A stretch of DNA of 64,000 bases from Bacillota bacterium (GTDB lineage: Bacteria; Bacillota; Clostridia; Peptostreptococcales; Anaerovoracaceae), in the NCBI GenBank assembly GCA_030526355.1, contig JAUNDC010000007.1, positions 25,492 to 89,491 on the forward strand. The letters are read 5' to 3'. A program made the translations under genes and the position numbers. This document shows, in pieces, positions 9,301-18,134 of this stretch; the stretch's first letter is position 1, and each line of letters opens with the position of its first letter. The notes below the pieces were generated by a model, which ran no database searches, was not told the origin of the DNA, and was given only the letters and a program-made list of their open reading frames with translations.

Positions 9301-10013
9301 TGAATGATATTGAGCATAATAATCAGAAAAGAACATTAAAGGTTACTGCAGGAGTTAAAGACGGCCATAATATATCCAAGGTTACAAATCAGACAATCAG
9401 AATGATAAAGGACAAACAGATCATCCCTGAAAATGTTACTGCTGATTTTGGCGGCGAAAACGAAGAAATAATTGATGCTATGAAACAGATGCTGCTTATG
9501 CTTTTAGTTGGATTCATTCTGGTATATCTAATAATGGTTGCACAGTTCCAGTCGCTACGATCTCCTTTTATTGTGATTTTCACAATTCCTCTCGCTTTTA
9601 CAGGCGGAATGATGGCATTGTTTATATGCGGCAAAGAAGTCAGTGTTGTATCCATGATGGGATTTGTAATGCTGATGGGTATAGTTGTAAATAATGCAAT
9701 TGTACTGGTTGACTGCATCAACAGATTCAGGCTTGAAGGTATGGAGATGGATGAAGCTGTTTTGAATGCAGGTACGGTCAGGATAAGACCTGTTCTTATG
9801 ACGGCAATAACTACAATTATTGGATTGCTTCCTCTGGCTCTAGGAATTGGAACAGGTTCTGAGATGATACAGCCAGTGGCTCTTGTCTGCATCGGAGGTC
9901 TGATGTATGCAACTATTACAACGCTTGTTGTGATACCAGTTATGTATAAGATTTTTGCCAGAAAAACTATGAATAAAATAGAAGAAGAAGAACTTGAAAT
10001 AGTAACGGCTTAA
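6345..10013 (+). CDS. RND-family efflux transporter (AcrB/HAE-like) with a large coiled-coil insertion
   Basis: 1222 aa, preceded by AAGGAGG. Predicted inner-membrane transporter with the duplicated RND layout: TM1 near residues 10-30, porter domain, TM2-6 (about 525-690), a second porter domain and TM8-12 (about 1040-1205). Residues about 197-386 are an Ala/Gln/Lys/Glu-rich stretch predicted to form coiled coil, placed where AcrB has its docking subdomain. The TM4 relay motif reads LVD591-N592 rather than the Asp-Asp of AcrB, and TM10 has VVNNAIVLVD with no Lys. Both variants occur in RND proteins outside the classical group. No adaptor or outer-membrane partner gene is adjacent. The substrate cannot be inferred. 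Export of lipids or drugs are both possible. Confidence 0.88.
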   Translation: MLSKFSVKKPFTVFVAVVIIIVFGVISFMKMTPDLFPKINTPYVIVMTTYPGASPDEIETEISEPMEKQLATLTNMKNIMSISSTNYSVIQIEFSDDVNMDAVSVDIRDKIDQIEGNLPENAGPPVVMKINLDMVPIVTAAVGMKGKSPGEVSEFTKENLESPLEGVEGVASLSTMGMVEDNIQIVLSQEKIDQINEEVSDAVSGQMSSAKNQINSGISAAEKGKSEVQKGKKAVTDGEKQAAQQINAAKSKLEQSRSQLIKVKENKDSITQLYNQYQEAKSSGIQSNIETCESDIKAAGFSSADEFEKTYGQLETIDAQIEAIDTAISNLEAQSQATSFDLGTKYSDLAATESTLTSTVNQLQSALEEVQNSEQAALASADMTGVLTMKNVTAILNAQNFSMPAGYISDGKADLLVSVGDKITDKSELDNLILMDMDIDGVDPVKLKDIATVSYSNMGEDTYAKINGENGVLLSFTKQSSYATATVAENIKDEFAELEAEYEGLEFTTLSDQGEYIHIVINSVLQNLLLGAALAILILLFFLRDIRPTIITAVSIPISVIFAVALMYFTGVTLNMISLSGLAVGVGMLVDNSIVVIENIYRLRELGYSKIQAAVSGAVQVGGAITASTLTTICVFVPIVFVDGMTKDIFLDLALTIAYSLMASLLIALSLVPAMAKGMLRRETKNTIMGKESRLVHKYRNAVKWSLGHKKTVIICAIAFLFLFSGLALTRGFAFMPSMSTPQISATIQMPDKSTLEETSSVTDKITAEIKKVDGVETVGAMLASDTMGMMGMSAAEQDVTSTMLYIILEEDKAVNGKIITNKLDKLAEKYNCEITTSADMDMSAMMGGSEVEITLYSDDLDILRTTALKLESEMRKISSLEDVSDINEDSTEELRVVVDKNLAMKKGLTTAQVYQQIADKIARENTATTLSEAGSTLDVVVENSSAESFDRKDLENFKLTVDKKDGTKEKVTLSSIASIKSDASLNDIEHNNQKRTLKVTAGVKDGHNISKVTNQTIRMIKDKQIIPENVTADFGGENEEIIDAMKQMLLMLLVGFILVYLIMVAQFQSLRSPFIVIFTIPLAFTGGMMALFICGKEVSVVSMMGFVMLMGIVVNNAIVLVDCINRFRLEGMEMDEAVLNAGTVRIRPVLMTAITTIIGLLPLALGIGTGSEMIQPVALVCIGGLMYATITTLVVIPVMYKIFARKTMNKIEEEELEIVTA

Positions 10014-10022
10014 TGATATAAT
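9994..10022 (+). promoter_or_regulatory. Strong sigma-A promoter of tRNA-Leu, overlapping the RND gene end
   Basis: TTGAAA at 9994-9999, a 17-nt spacer, and TATAAT at 10017-10022 with a TGn extension at 10014-10016. The -35 is inside the last codons of the transporter gene (stop 10011-10013). Predicted start of transcription near 10029, about 5 nt before the mature tRNA 5' end. Confidence 0.7.
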
Positions 10023-10033
10023 CATAGTGTTAC

Positions 10034-10120
10034 GCCGGCGTGATGGAATTGGCAGACGTGCGGGACTCAAAATCCCGTGGTGGCAACACCGTATGGGTTC
10101 GACCCCCATCGCCGGCACCA
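10034..10120 (+). tRNA. tRNA-Leu (anticodon CAA)
   Basis: 87-nt class II tRNA with the 3' CCA encoded. The acceptor arm GCCGGCG (10034-10040) pairs with CGCCGGC (10110-10116), followed by discriminator A and CCA. The anticodon stem-loop has the 7-nt loop CTCAAAA, giving anticodon CAA, which reads UUG. The long variable arm between anticodon and T arms is typical of tRNA-Leu. The T loop GTTCGAC is present. Confidence 0.97.
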
Positions 10121-10139
10121 TTACATTATGATTCGGATA

Positions 10140-10155
10140 ATAAGTATATACTTAT
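10140..10155. repeat. 16-bp perfect palindrome between tRNA-Leu and yajC
   Basis: ATAAGTATATACTTAT reads the same on both strands. It lies 20 nt after the tRNA and contains a TATACT (10147-10152) that could be a -10 without a clear -35. No U-run follows, so it is not a standard terminator. Possible operator for yajC, or an RNA 3' end signal. Confidence 0.45.
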
Positions 10156-10185
10156 CAAATCAATATCTTTTAGGAGGAAACATTA

Positions 10186-10665
10186 ATGAATACTGTAACT
10201 ACTATTCTGCCTTTGATTTTACTGATAGGAATCATGTATTTCCTGCTCATCAGACCTCAGAAGAAGAGAGAGAAGGAAATCAACGCAATGAGAAGCAGTT
10301 TGCAGGTAGGAGATGAAATTATTACTATCGGAGGTATCTGCGGCAAAATTGTCAAGACGAAAGATGAATCACTTGTAATTCAGGTAGGTGCTGACAAGCT
10401 TAAATTTGAAATCATGAGATGGGCTGTTTCAAAGGTTGTTGAATCAAGCAAGCGACCAGCTAAAACTGAGGAGGACGAACCACAGACAGCTAAAAAGCCT
10501 AAAAGAATCAAGAAGTCCGCACCGGTAGAAGAGACAACAGCTCCTGTTGAAGAAGCTGTAGCAGATGAGACACCTGACAAAGCTGATGATTCTGAGACTG
10601 TTCCGGCAGATGATGCTGAAGCTGTTCAGGAAACTACTGAAGAGGAAGCAAAAGAAGAAAAATAA
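10186..10665 (+). CDS. yajC: Preprotein translocase subunit YajC
   Basis: 159 aa, preceded by AGGAGGAAACATTA. Single-span membrane protein that associates with SecDF and YidC at the Sec translocon. One N-terminal membrane helix (about residues 3-20) ends in the family motif LIRPQKKREKE, followed by the small cytoplasmic beta domain (GDEIITIGGICGKI). Residues about 95-159 form a Lys/Pro then acidic low-complexity tail that is longer than in Escherichia coli YajC (110 aa); such tails are common in Gram-positive YajC. A rho-independent terminator follows at once, so yajC is transcribed apart from secDF although only about 590 bp away. Confidence 0.95.
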   Translation: MNTVTTILPLILLIGIMYFLLIRPQKKREKEINAMRSSLQVGDEIITIGGICGKIVKTKDESLVIQVGADKLKFEIMRWAVSKVVESSKRPAKTEEDEPQTAKKPKRIKKSAPVEETTAPVEEAVADETPDKADDSETVPADDAEAVQETTEEEAKEEK

Positions 10666-10676
10666 ATAGTTTTTTT

Positions 10677-10703
10677 AAAGAGATGGATTGCCATCTCTTT
10701 TTT
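10677..10703 (+). terminator. Rho-independent terminator after yajC
   Basis: Perfect 10-bp stem AAAGAGATGG / CCATCTCTTT with loop ATTG, followed by a T-run. Begins 11 nt after the yajC stop codon. Confidence 0.92.
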
Positions 10704-10750
10704 ATTCATATTGCACAAGTATAAAAATAGAATATATGGGGAGGTGTGAT

Positions 10751-11116
10751 ATGGGTATTTTAAAGAAATCTATTCAAGCATATCTGATAGCTGTTTCAGT
10801 TTTTATAATTCTGACTTTCATAGTTGCGCTGCTGATCAGATATACATCTTTCAAAGAAGAATGGTCATTTACAGGTATAATTGTCTCGATGGCGGCAGCT
10901 TCTTTGTTTTTGGGATTCATGGAAGGTAAAATAGTGGGGAAAAAGGGTTTAATGACAGGATTGCTGTCTTCTGTTATTTTTGTATTGATTATTCTAGTAT
11001 CAATCGGGTGCACTTTTGCTGATTTTTTTAACCCCGAACATTTTAATTTAACGTATGCGATACCAGTTGTTGCAGGAACTGCAGGTTCAATAATGGGTAC
11101 AAACAGCAGCAAATAA
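10751..11116 (+). CDS. Small four-helix membrane protein, TIGR04086-like
   Basis: 121 aa. Four predicted membrane segments (about residues 10-30, 43-60, 70-92 and 97-117) and no recognisable catalytic motif. Length, topology and position between yajC and secDF match the uncharacterised clostridial TIGR04086 membrane family, which I recall from gene order rather than from an alignment. The start is the ATG at 10751, after GGGGAGGTGTGAT; an in-frame upstream ATG at 10688 lies in the yajC terminator and is not credible. Function unknown; location suggests a link with protein export, but this is inference. Confidence 0.75.
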   Translation: MGILKKSIQAYLIAVSVFIILTFIVALLIRYTSFKEEWSFTGIIVSMAAASLFLGFMEGKIVGKKGLMTGLLSSVIFVLIILVSIGCTFADFFNPEHFNLTYAIPVVAGTAGSIMGTNSSK

Positions 11117-11157
11117 AGGAAATCACAAAGGAATCGTGAAAAATCAATGCTTTTCTC

Positions 11158-11186
11158 TTGTTTAGAATTGTAAAAAGTAGTAGAAT
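11158..11186 (+). promoter_or_regulatory. Sigma-A promoter of secDF
   Basis: TTGTTT at 11158-11163 and TAGAAT at 11181-11186 with a 17-nt spacer. It lies 64 nt upstream of the secDF start in the 134-nt gap after the small membrane protein gene. It probably drives secDF-rel-dtd and the genes that follow. Confidence 0.6.
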
Positions 11187-11250
11187 ATGAACAGTATGAT
11201 TTGATGGACATTTATTGTCTGTTGAGGAATGAATTCTACAGGAGGAGCAG

Positions 11251-13488
11251 ATGAATTATAATTTAAAACGTGTACTTGCGGTCTTATTCGTAATTATTAT
11301 TGCGGCAGGCTGGTTCTTGACACTTGTTGGAGCCGGCCCTGTCGAGCCTTTGAAGGATAGAATGAAGCTGGGACTTGATGTCAAAGGTGGAGTTTATGTT
11401 GTAATGGAAGCGAAAACAGACCTGAAAGGTGATGAACTGAGAGATGCTATGGAGCAGACTCAGGCAGTCATAGAAGAGAGAGTAAATCAGATGGGTCTGG
11501 CAGAACCTGTTGTTACTATCGAAGGTGAAAAGCGCATAAGAGTTGAACTTCCGGGGGCTGAAGATGCTCAGGAAGCGATAGAACAGATAGGCAGAACTGC
11601 ACAGCTGCAGTTTGCTCTGGCTGATGGAACCATAGTTCTGGATGGGGGCAATGTAAAAGATGCAACGATAGCTACGGATAATGAATCAGCAGGCTATGCG
11701 GTAGCTCTTGAGTTTGACAGTGAAGGATCTGACCTTTTTTACGAAGCAACAACACAGGCATATAGCGGATCTGTCACATCTGCAATTGAAGGTGTTGATA
11801 ATAAGGCAATAATGATTATACTTGACGGACAGATCATTTCTGCACCGAGAGTAAATGAACCTATCAGTGGAGGGCAATGCTCCATAACAGGTGGATTCAG
11901 CCAGGAAGAAGCGTCAAATCTTGCAGCTCTCATCAGAGGCGGTGCGTTGCCATTGGAGCTTGAGGAAATCAACTCATCTGTTCAGTCTGCGAAGATTGGA
12001 TATAATGCACTTGAAATGAGTGTATATGCCGGTATTATCGGTCTGGCAATAATATTGATTATAATGCTTGTAGCATACAGAGCTATGGGTATTGCGGCAG
12101 ATCTGGCACTCCTGTTCTATGTAATAATAGTCCTGAATATAATGTCAGCTATGGGAAGTGTTCTTACACTGCCTGGAATTGCAGGTATTATTCTGTCAGT
12201 AGGTATGGCGGTCGATGCAAACGTAGTAATTTTCTCCAGGATAAGAGAAGAAATAATGAATGGCAAGACTGTCAGAGTGGCAGTTCAGACCGGATTTAAA
12301 CGTGCAATGAGTACAGTAGTGGATTCACAGGTTACAACGCTTATTGCAGCAGTAATTCTTTATCAGATCGGTACCAGTGCAGTAAAAGGCTTTGCATTTA
12401 CCTTTATGATAGGTATTATTGTAAGTATTTTTACAGCAGTAGTGATAACACAGCTTTATGTAGGGCTGCTTTCAGAAAGCAGGAGATTCAGTAAAAAATC
12501 GTTCTTCGGAATCAAGGCTGACAATTCTGCAACATTTAACATAAACAAGGAACTGCATTTTATCAAACACAGAAAGATATTCTATGTCATATCTGCAGCA
12601 ATACTGGTTGTAGGACTGGTATTCGGACTTGTAAGAGGACTCAATTATGGTATTGACTTTACCGGCGGAACAATGATCCAGATGGATATGGGTAAGCAAG
12701 TGAAAATATCGGATGTTGAAGATGCAATCAAAGAGTATGATCTGTCCCCTGAAATTATATATTCAGGAGAAGGAAATAAGGAAATAGTTATAAGAACTAT
12801 TGAATCTCTTGACAGTGATAAACGTGCAGAGGTCATAGGCACAATAAATGGAGCATTTGGCACAACAGATGAAGATGTGGTTGCAGAAGAGCTGTTTGGT
12901 CCGTCTGTAGGTAAAGAATTGAGAAACAATGCAATTCTTGCAATAGTGATAGCTTCAATATGCATGCTTATATATATCAGATTCAGATTTTCACAGTGGA
13001 AATTCGGTGGGGCTGCTTTGCTTGGCGTACTGCATGACGTATTGATTGTTATAGCATTCTATGCTATTTTCAATATCACTGTAAATAATCCATTTATAGC
13101 AGGAGTTCTTACTGTTGTCGGATATTCGATAAATGATACTATCGTAATATTTGACAGAATACGTGAGAATATTAAATACATGAGAAAAGGAAATACAGAA
13201 GAACTGATAGATAAGAGTATAACCCAGACACTGGGAAGATCACTTATGACATCAATAACAACTCTCATCGTAATGGTTCCTCTGCTTATAATGGCAGGGG
13301 ATGCCATAAGAGAATTCGTTCTTCCGCTGATGGTGGGAATTATTGCAGGAGCATATTCCTCAATTGCTGTATGCAGCCCTCTGTATTATGAATTTGCCAA
13401 GCCTGCATCAATGTCAAACTATGAAAAACAAATTAAAAAGAACAAAAAGAAGAGCAAGAAGTTAAAAAACGATGAAGAGAAGAAGTGA
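11251..13488 (+). CDS. secDF: Fused protein-export subunit SecDF
   Basis: 745 aa, preceded by AGGAGGAGCAG. Membrane protein that uses the proton (or sodium) gradient to pull preproteins through SecYEG. The SecD half covers about residues 1-410 (first helix, periplasmic-like domain with LGLDVKGGVYVVME near 38-51, then five helices with the GMAVDANVVIFSRIREE motif). The SecF half covers about 430-735 (GLNYGIDFTGGT, then the GYSINDTIVIFDRIREN motif). A Lys-rich tail ends the protein. Fusion of SecD and SecF is the arrangement known from Bacillus subtilis. The 3' end overlaps rel by 17 nt, implying translational coupling. Confidence 0.96.
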   Translation: MNYNLKRVLAVLFVIIIAAGWFLTLVGAGPVEPLKDRMKLGLDVKGGVYVVMEAKTDLKGDELRDAMEQTQAVIEERVNQMGLAEPVVTIEGEKRIRVELPGAEDAQEAIEQIGRTAQLQFALADGTIVLDGGNVKDATIATDNESAGYAVALEFDSEGSDLFYEATTQAYSGSVTSAIEGVDNKAIMIILDGQIISAPRVNEPISGGQCSITGGFSQEEASNLAALIRGGALPLELEEINSSVQSAKIGYNALEMSVYAGIIGLAIILIIMLVAYRAMGIAADLALLFYVIIVLNIMSAMGSVLTLPGIAGIILSVGMAVDANVVIFSRIREEIMNGKTVRVAVQTGFKRAMSTVVDSQVTTLIAAVILYQIGTSAVKGFAFTFMIGIIVSIFTAVVITQLYVGLLSESRRFSKKSFFGIKADNSATFNINKELHFIKHRKIFYVISAAILVVGLVFGLVRGLNYGIDFTGGTMIQMDMGKQVKISDVEDAIKEYDLSPEIIYSGEGNKEIVIRTIESLDSDKRAEVIGTINGAFGTTDEDVVAEELFGPSVGKELRNNAILAIVIASICMLIYIRFRFSQWKFGGAALLGVLHDVLIVIAFYAIFNITVNNPFIAGVLTVVGYSINDTIVIFDRIRENIKYMRKGNTEELIDKSITQTLGRSLMTSITTLIVMVPLLIMAGDAIREFVLPLMVGIIAGAYSSIAVCSPLYYEFAKPASMSNYEKQIKKNKKKSKKLKNDEEKK

Positions 13489-15682
13489 GTTTTTAGATAC
13501 AATTTTAAAATATAATCCAAAATATGATATCGAATTAATAGGAAGAGCATATGATGTTGCAGAAGAAATGCACAGAGGGCAGCTCCGCAAGTCAGGTGAA
13601 CCATATCTCATACACCCGATGGCGGTTGCTGAGATACTGGCTGATCTCGGTATGGATGAAGAAACTATAATTGCCGGACTTCTGCATGATGTTGTTGAAG
13701 ATACACCATATACATCCGAAGAGCTTGCATCTGATTTCAGTGATGAAGTTGAGCTTCTGGTTGATGGCGTGACAAAGCTGGGATCACTGAAATTTGAAAG
13801 CAAGGAAGAGCGGCAGGCAGAGAATCTCAGGAAAATGTTTCTGGCAATGTCAAAGGATATCAGAGTTCTTATTATTAAGCTGTCGGATAGGCTTCATAAT
13901 CTCAGAACCATAAACTACATGACCCATGACAAGATAATTGAAAAGTGTCGTGAAACTCTGGATATTTATGCACCTCTGGCAGCACGGCTCGGTATATATG
14001 CGATGAAAATGGAGCTTGAGGATATTGCCCTCAAGTTTCTGGAGCCTGAGGCATATTATGATCTGGCGGAACAGGTCAGCCAGCGTAAAGGAGAACGTGA
14101 GGATGCCATAAACAATGTCGTGGAAAAGATAAGAGGTTCACTGGAGGAAATAGATATCAAGTTTGATATCTATGGACGGTCAAAGCATTTTTACAGTATC
14201 TATAAGAAAATGAAATACCAGCACAAAAACCTGGACGAGATATTTGATTTGATGGCTGTAAGAATAATAGTTGATTCAATAAGAGACTGCTATGCTGTAC
14301 TGGGGCTGGTTCATACTATGTGGACCCCTATACCTGGAAGATTCAAAGACTATATTGCTATGCCAAAGCCTAACATGTACCAGTCACTTCACACGACTGT
14401 GATGGGTGAAAGCGGCAAACCATTTGAAATCCAGATCAGAACCTATGAGATGCATAGAATTGCTGAATATGGTATCGCTGCTCACTGGAAATACAAGGAA
14501 GGCATAACCTCTGACAAGGAAGAGGTCAAGCTTTCGTGGCTCAGACAAGCTCTTGAATGGCAGAAGGATGTCAAGGATCCAAAGGAGTTCATGGAGTCTC
14601 TGAAGATGGATCTGTTTTCCAGTCAGGTATTCGTATTCACTCCACAGGGAGATGTTATAGAACTGCCGGCTGGCTCAACTCCTCTGGACTTCGCTTTTAA
14701 AATACATTCCGATGTTGGCTGTAAATGTGTAGGCGCAAAGGTGAACGGTAAAATGGTCACGATAGATCACATTCTCGAAAATGGGGATATCATAGAAATC
14801 ATCACATCACCGAACGCAGCAGGACCAAGTATTGACTGGCTTAAAATAGCCAAGAGCAGCTCTGCCAGAAATAAAATAAGACAGTGGCTCAAAAAAGAAA
14901 ATAAAACAGATAATATTGACAAGGGTAAAGATCTTATCGATAAATATATCCGCAAAAAAGGATATGATCCAAGGACTTTGCTTAAAAATGCATATATTAA
15001 CAAGGCGGTTAAGGAGCTCAACTTTAAAAATACGGATGAGCTTTACACCCAGCTAAGCAACGGTGGATCGATTCAAACAAAAGTAACCAATCTGTTGCTT
15101 AAATATGATGCAGAAACAAGGGCAGAGGAAGCAGAGAAGGAGAAAACGCTTCTTGAAAATCTCAATGAAATGAGTGAGAAGACACAGAAGCGGGCTCAGC
15201 ATGACCGAAACAGACACAAAACGGAAGATAGTTCCGGAGTGGTTGTAGAAGGCGTAGACAATCTGATGATCAGGATTGCTAGGTGCTGCAGCCCTGTTCC
15301 CGGTGATGAAATAATAGGATTCATTACCAAGGGCAGGGGTATATCTGTACACAGAACAGACTGTGATAATCTGAAATCTCTTCCGGAGAGCGAGAGGGCA
15401 AGATGCATCAAGGTAAGCTGGGATACTCAGAAACCTGACAGATCATTTAATGCGGAGATAAGTCTTATAGCTAAGGATCAGAAGGGCATGCTGTCAAATA
15501 TATCAAAGGTATGTGAAGATATGGATGTTCATATAGCAGGGCTAAACGCCAAGGCTGACAAGGATGAGACTGTTAAAATAAACCTTACTCTTGCTATTCA
15601 GGATAAGATTCAAATGGAAAAAATATGCCGGTCATTAAAAAATGTACCGGGAATACTGGAGGCGTACAGAACTAAGATATGA
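13472..15682 (+). CDS. relA: Bifunctional (p)ppGpp synthetase/hydrolase Rel
   Basis: 736 aa. Makes and degrades the stringent-response alarmone (p)ppGpp. Domains in order: HD hydrolase (H48, H72-D73 in LLHDVVED), synthetase (about 200-340, with [13 protein letters not shown]), TGS (about 395-455, [14 protein letters not shown]), helical/zinc-finger region including the CCSPVPGD motif, and ACT (about 660-736). Both the hydrolase and synthetase motifs are intact, so this is the bifunctional long RSH enzyme typical of Firmicutes. The ATG at 13472 lies inside secDF and its stop overlaps dtd by 4 nt. Confidence 0.97.
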   Translation: MKRRSEFLDTILKYNPKYDIELIGRAYDVAEEMHRGQLRKSGEPYLIHPMAVAEILADLGMDEETIIAGLLHDVVEDTPYTSEELASDFSDEVELLVDGVTKLGSLKFESKEERQAENLRKMFLAMSKDIRVLIIKLSDRLHNLRTINYMTHDKIIEKCRETLDIYAPLAARLGIYAMKMELEDIALKFLEPEAYYDLAEQVSQRKGEREDAINNVVEKIRGSLEEIDIKFDIYGRSKHFYSIYKKMKYQHKNLDEIFDLMAVRIIVDSIRDCYAVLGLVHTMWTPIPGRFKDYIAMPKPNMYQSLHTTVMGESGKPFEIQIRTYEMHRIAEYGIAAHWKYKEGITSDKEEVKLSWLRQALEWQKDVKDPKEFMESLKMDLFSSQVFVFTPQGDVIELPAGSTPLDFAFKIHSDVGCKCVGAKVNGKMVTIDHILENGDIIEIITSPNAAGPSIDWLKIAKSSSARNKIRQWLKKENKTDNIDKGKDLIDKYIRKKGYDPRTLLKNAYINKAVKELNFKNTDELYTQLSNGGSIQTKVTNLLLKYDAETRAEEAEKEKTLLENLNEMSEKTQKRAQHDRNRHKTEDSSGVVVEGVDNLMIRIARCCSPVPGDEIIGFITKGRGISVHRTDCDNLKSLPESERARCIKVSWDTQKPDRSFNAEISLIAKDQKGMLSNISKVCEDMDVHIAGLNAKADKDETVKINLTLAIQDKIQMEKICRSLKNVPGILEAYRTKI

Positions 15683-16128
15683 GAGCGGTAGTACAGAGAA
15701 CGTCGGGAAGCAGCGTAACAGTTGACTCAGAAATTACAGGCAAAATAGACAGAGGGCTGATGGTTCTTATAGGCGTTGAAGATGGAGATTCTGAAAAAGA
15801 TGCTGAATATATTGCCGATAAGGTAACAGGCTTAAGAATTTTTGAAGATGAAAACGGGAAAATGAATTTATCAGTAACAGACATCAGAGGTGAAATTCTG
15901 GCAGTATCACAGTTCACATTACTAGGTGACGTGAGAAAAGGCAAGCGTCCCAGCTTTACAAAAGCAGGAGCACCAGATGAAGCCAACAGACTTTACAGGA
16001 AAGTAATAGAACTGATAAATTCCAAAGGCATAAATGTCGAAGAAGGTGTATTTCAGACACATATGATGGTGGAGATACACAACGACGGACCTGTTACGAT
16101 ACTTCTTGACAGCAGAAAATTGTTTTAA
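15679..16128 (+). CDS. dtd: D-aminoacyl-tRNA deacylase
   Basis: 149 aa, the standard family length. Hydrolyses D-amino acids (D-Tyr and others, also Gly-tRNA-Ala) from mischarged tRNA in the cytosol. The N-terminal MRAVVQR, the [17 protein letters not shown] motif and the C-terminal NDGPVTI motif of the active site are all present. Start ATG overlaps the rel stop as ATGA. rel-dtd adjacency is conserved across Firmicutes. Confidence 0.96.
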   Translation: MRAVVQRTSGSSVTVDSEITGKIDRGLMVLIGVEDGDSEKDAEYIADKVTGLRIFEDENGKMNLSVTDIRGEILAVSQFTLLGDVRKGKRPSFTKAGAPDEANRLYRKVIELINSKGINVEEGVFQTHMMVEIHNDGPVTILLDSRKLF

Positions 16129-16140
16129 AGGAGATAGATT

Positions 16141-16764
16141 ATGGAAATTACTTGCATGCCCAGTGGTATGCTGGGTGTTAACACCTATCTGGCAGTAGAT
16201 GAAAAAACAAGAAAGGGTTTTATTGTAGACCCCGGCGGTTACAACCCGAGCCTTACTAAAAAAGTAAAAGAAGATAATATTGACATAATATATATTATGC
16301 TTACACACGGGCATGCAGATCATATCTGTGGAGTTAACGCTCATCTAAAAGATTTTTCTGATGCTAAAGTGGTTGCTTCAAAAGAAGAAGAACGGATGCT
16401 GACAGATGCGGATTTCAATATGAGTACATCATTTGGAACACCCGATACTGTCAAGGCTGATATATTTGTAAATGATGGAGATGAGCTTCAGGTTGGCGGA
16501 TGTACATTGAAATTTCTTCATACACCTGGTCATTCGCCGGGAGGAATGTGTATTTATTCACAGAGAGATAATGTTCTTTTCAGTGGTGATACGCTTTTCC
16601 GCCAGTCTGTAGGCAGAACAGATTTTCCTGGGTGTTCATTTAATGCTTTGGTGGAATCAATACACAATAAGCTGTTCACACTTCCGGATGAGACAAATGT
16701 TTTCCCGGGACATATGGGACCGACAAGTATAGGATTTGAAAAGGGGAATAATCCTTTTGTATAG
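16141..16764 (+). CDS. Metallo-beta-lactamase fold hydrolase (glyoxalase II-like)
   Basis: 207 aa, AAGGAG upstream. Cytosolic zinc hydrolase with H56-G-H58-A-D60-H61, a later His (TPGHSPGG) and Asp (FSGDTLF), and a last His (FPGHMG). The short form without the glyoxalase II C-terminal domain is the YcbL/YqgX type. The substrate is not known; hydroxyacylglutathione is unlikely in an organism without glutathione, so a bacillithiol, coenzyme A or other thioester is possible. The rel-dtd-MBL-hemZ-hisS-aspS order is common in clostridia. Confidence 0.88.
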   Translation: MEITCMPSGMLGVNTYLAVDEKTRKGFIVDPGGYNPSLTKKVKEDNIDIIYIMLTHGHADHICGVNAHLKDFSDAKVVASKEEERMLTDADFNMSTSFGTPDTVKADIFVNDGDELQVGGCTLKFLHTPGHSPGGMCIYSQRDNVLFSGDTLFRQSVGRTDFPGCSFNALVESIHNKLFTLPDETNVFPGHMGPTSIGFEKGNNPFV

Positions 16765-18130
16765 ACTGAAACTGATTGGAATAGACAATACAAATCAATA
16801 TGAAGAGCTGATAAAAGTATTCATGCCTCACAGAAATTATGAGATAATGAGCAGTAATGATGATTTTTCAGAACTGCGGAATTCTGAAGGAGATTATGAT
16901 ACGTTTGTTTTTGATGGTGATAAAAACAAACTGAAGCGTGAAATTTATGAGTCACTTAGAATTCGTACCGGGAAATCACCAAAATGGGGAATTCTGACAG
17001 GTATAAGACCCGTCAAGCTTGCAGGTGAATTGTACAAAAAGCTTGGCAGTTTGGAAGCTGTAATTAATCTTTTGGAAAATGAATACCTGCTCCATCCTTC
17101 CAAAAGTCGATTGACTGCGGAAATACTTGAATATCAGCTGAATACAGCAGGAAAACCTGAATCAGGCGGAATGTCTGTTTATATAGGAATACCATTTTGC
17201 CCTACGAGATGTCTCTATTGCTCATTTACTTCAAATCAGGTGAAAAAACCGGAAATAGACAGATATCTTAAGGCGCTTTTCAAGGAGATTGAATATTGCG
17301 GTCGCAGAGCTTGTGAAAGTGGATTAAAGCTGGAATCTCTTTATATAGGAGGAGGTACGCCAACAACTCTGGATGAAGAACAGCTGCAGTCTCTGCTGAA
17401 TAAAATAAACAATTGCTTTAATATCAGAGAGCTCAGAGAATTTACAGTTGAAGCAGGCCGGCCGGATACCATAACATCGGAAAAACTGGAAATTATGAAA
17501 CGTTCCGGTGTTGACAGAATCAGTATCAATCCACAGACGATGAAGCAGGAGACACTGGATTTGATAGGCAGGAGGCATACTGTTCAGGAAACTGAGACAG
17601 CTTTTTCAATGGCGGCTGATGCAGGTATGGAGTGTGTAAATGCGGATCTTATTGCAGGTCTTCCTCAGGAAAGCTTCGAGGATTTCAAAGCAAGTCTTGA
17701 CCGTATCATTCAGCTTCAACCTGACAATATAACTCTTCATACTCTTGCGGTAAAAAGAGCGTCCAGGCTCAAAGAAATGGATGAGGAATTCAATTACAAA
17801 GACGAGGAGCTTCGGGAACAGATGCTGGTTAATGCTTCAGAGGCTCTTGGCAGAGCAGGCTACAGACCGTATTATCTTTACAGACAGAAGCATACATCAG
17901 GGAATACCGAGAATATCGGGTACTGCAGAGATGACAAGGTTTCGATTTATAATATCAGGATAATGGAGGAGGCTCAATCCATTCTGGCGATGGGCGCCGG
18001 AGGAATAAGCAAGGTGTTTTTCCCTGACGAAAACAGACTGGAAAGAGTTCCCAACGTATCCAATTATGAAATATATATTGATAGAATCGATGAAATGACA
18101 GAGCGAAAAGAAAAAAACTTTTGGAGGTAG
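16757..18130 (+). CDS. hemZ: HemZ-type radical SAM protein (coproporphyrinogen III oxidase-like)
   Basis: 457 aa. Radical SAM enzyme of the HemN family; the Bacillus homologue is described as an oxygen-independent coproporphyrinogen III dehydrogenase, though activity of HemZ-type proteins is poorly established. The SAM cluster motif is C148-x3-C152-x2-C155 in PFCPTRCLYC, with the GGGTPTT motif downstream. About 140 residues precede the radical SAM core, as in HemZ. I chose TTG 16757 because AGGGGA lies 9 nt upstream; it overlaps the MBL gene by 8 nt. A longer in-frame TTG at 16736 lacks such a site. No other haem genes are nearby, so a haem role is not supported by context. Confidence 0.85.
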   Translation: MYRLKLIGIDNTNQYEELIKVFMPHRNYEIMSSNDDFSELRNSEGDYDTFVFDGDKNKLKREIYESLRIRTGKSPKWGILTGIRPVKLAGELYKKLGSLEAVINLLENEYLLHPSKSRLTAEILEYQLNTAGKPESGGMSVYIGIPFCPTRCLYCSFTSNQVKKPEIDRYLKALFKEIEYCGRRACESGLKLESLYIGGGTPTTLDEEQLQSLLNKINNCFNIRELREFTVEAGRPDTITSEKLEIMKRSGVDRISINPQTMKQETLDLIGRRHTVQETETAFSMAADAGMECVNADLIAGLPQESFEDFKASLDRIIQLQPDNITLHTLAVKRASRLKEMDEEFNYKDEELREQMLVNASEALGRAGYRPYYLYRQKHTSGNTENIGYCRDDKVSIYNIRIMEEAQSILAMGAGGISKVFFPDENRLERVPNVSNYEIYIDRIDEMTERKEKNFWR

Positions 18131-18134
18131 AATA

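Noticed and set aside
10077..10316. Open frame running from the tRNA-Leu gene into yajC
   Set aside because: It starts inside the tRNA and is out of frame with yajC, which has its own strong RBS.
16736..16756. Upstream TTG start of hemZ
   Set aside because: It lies before the AGGGGA site and lacks a ribosome site of its own; TTG 16757 is better placed.
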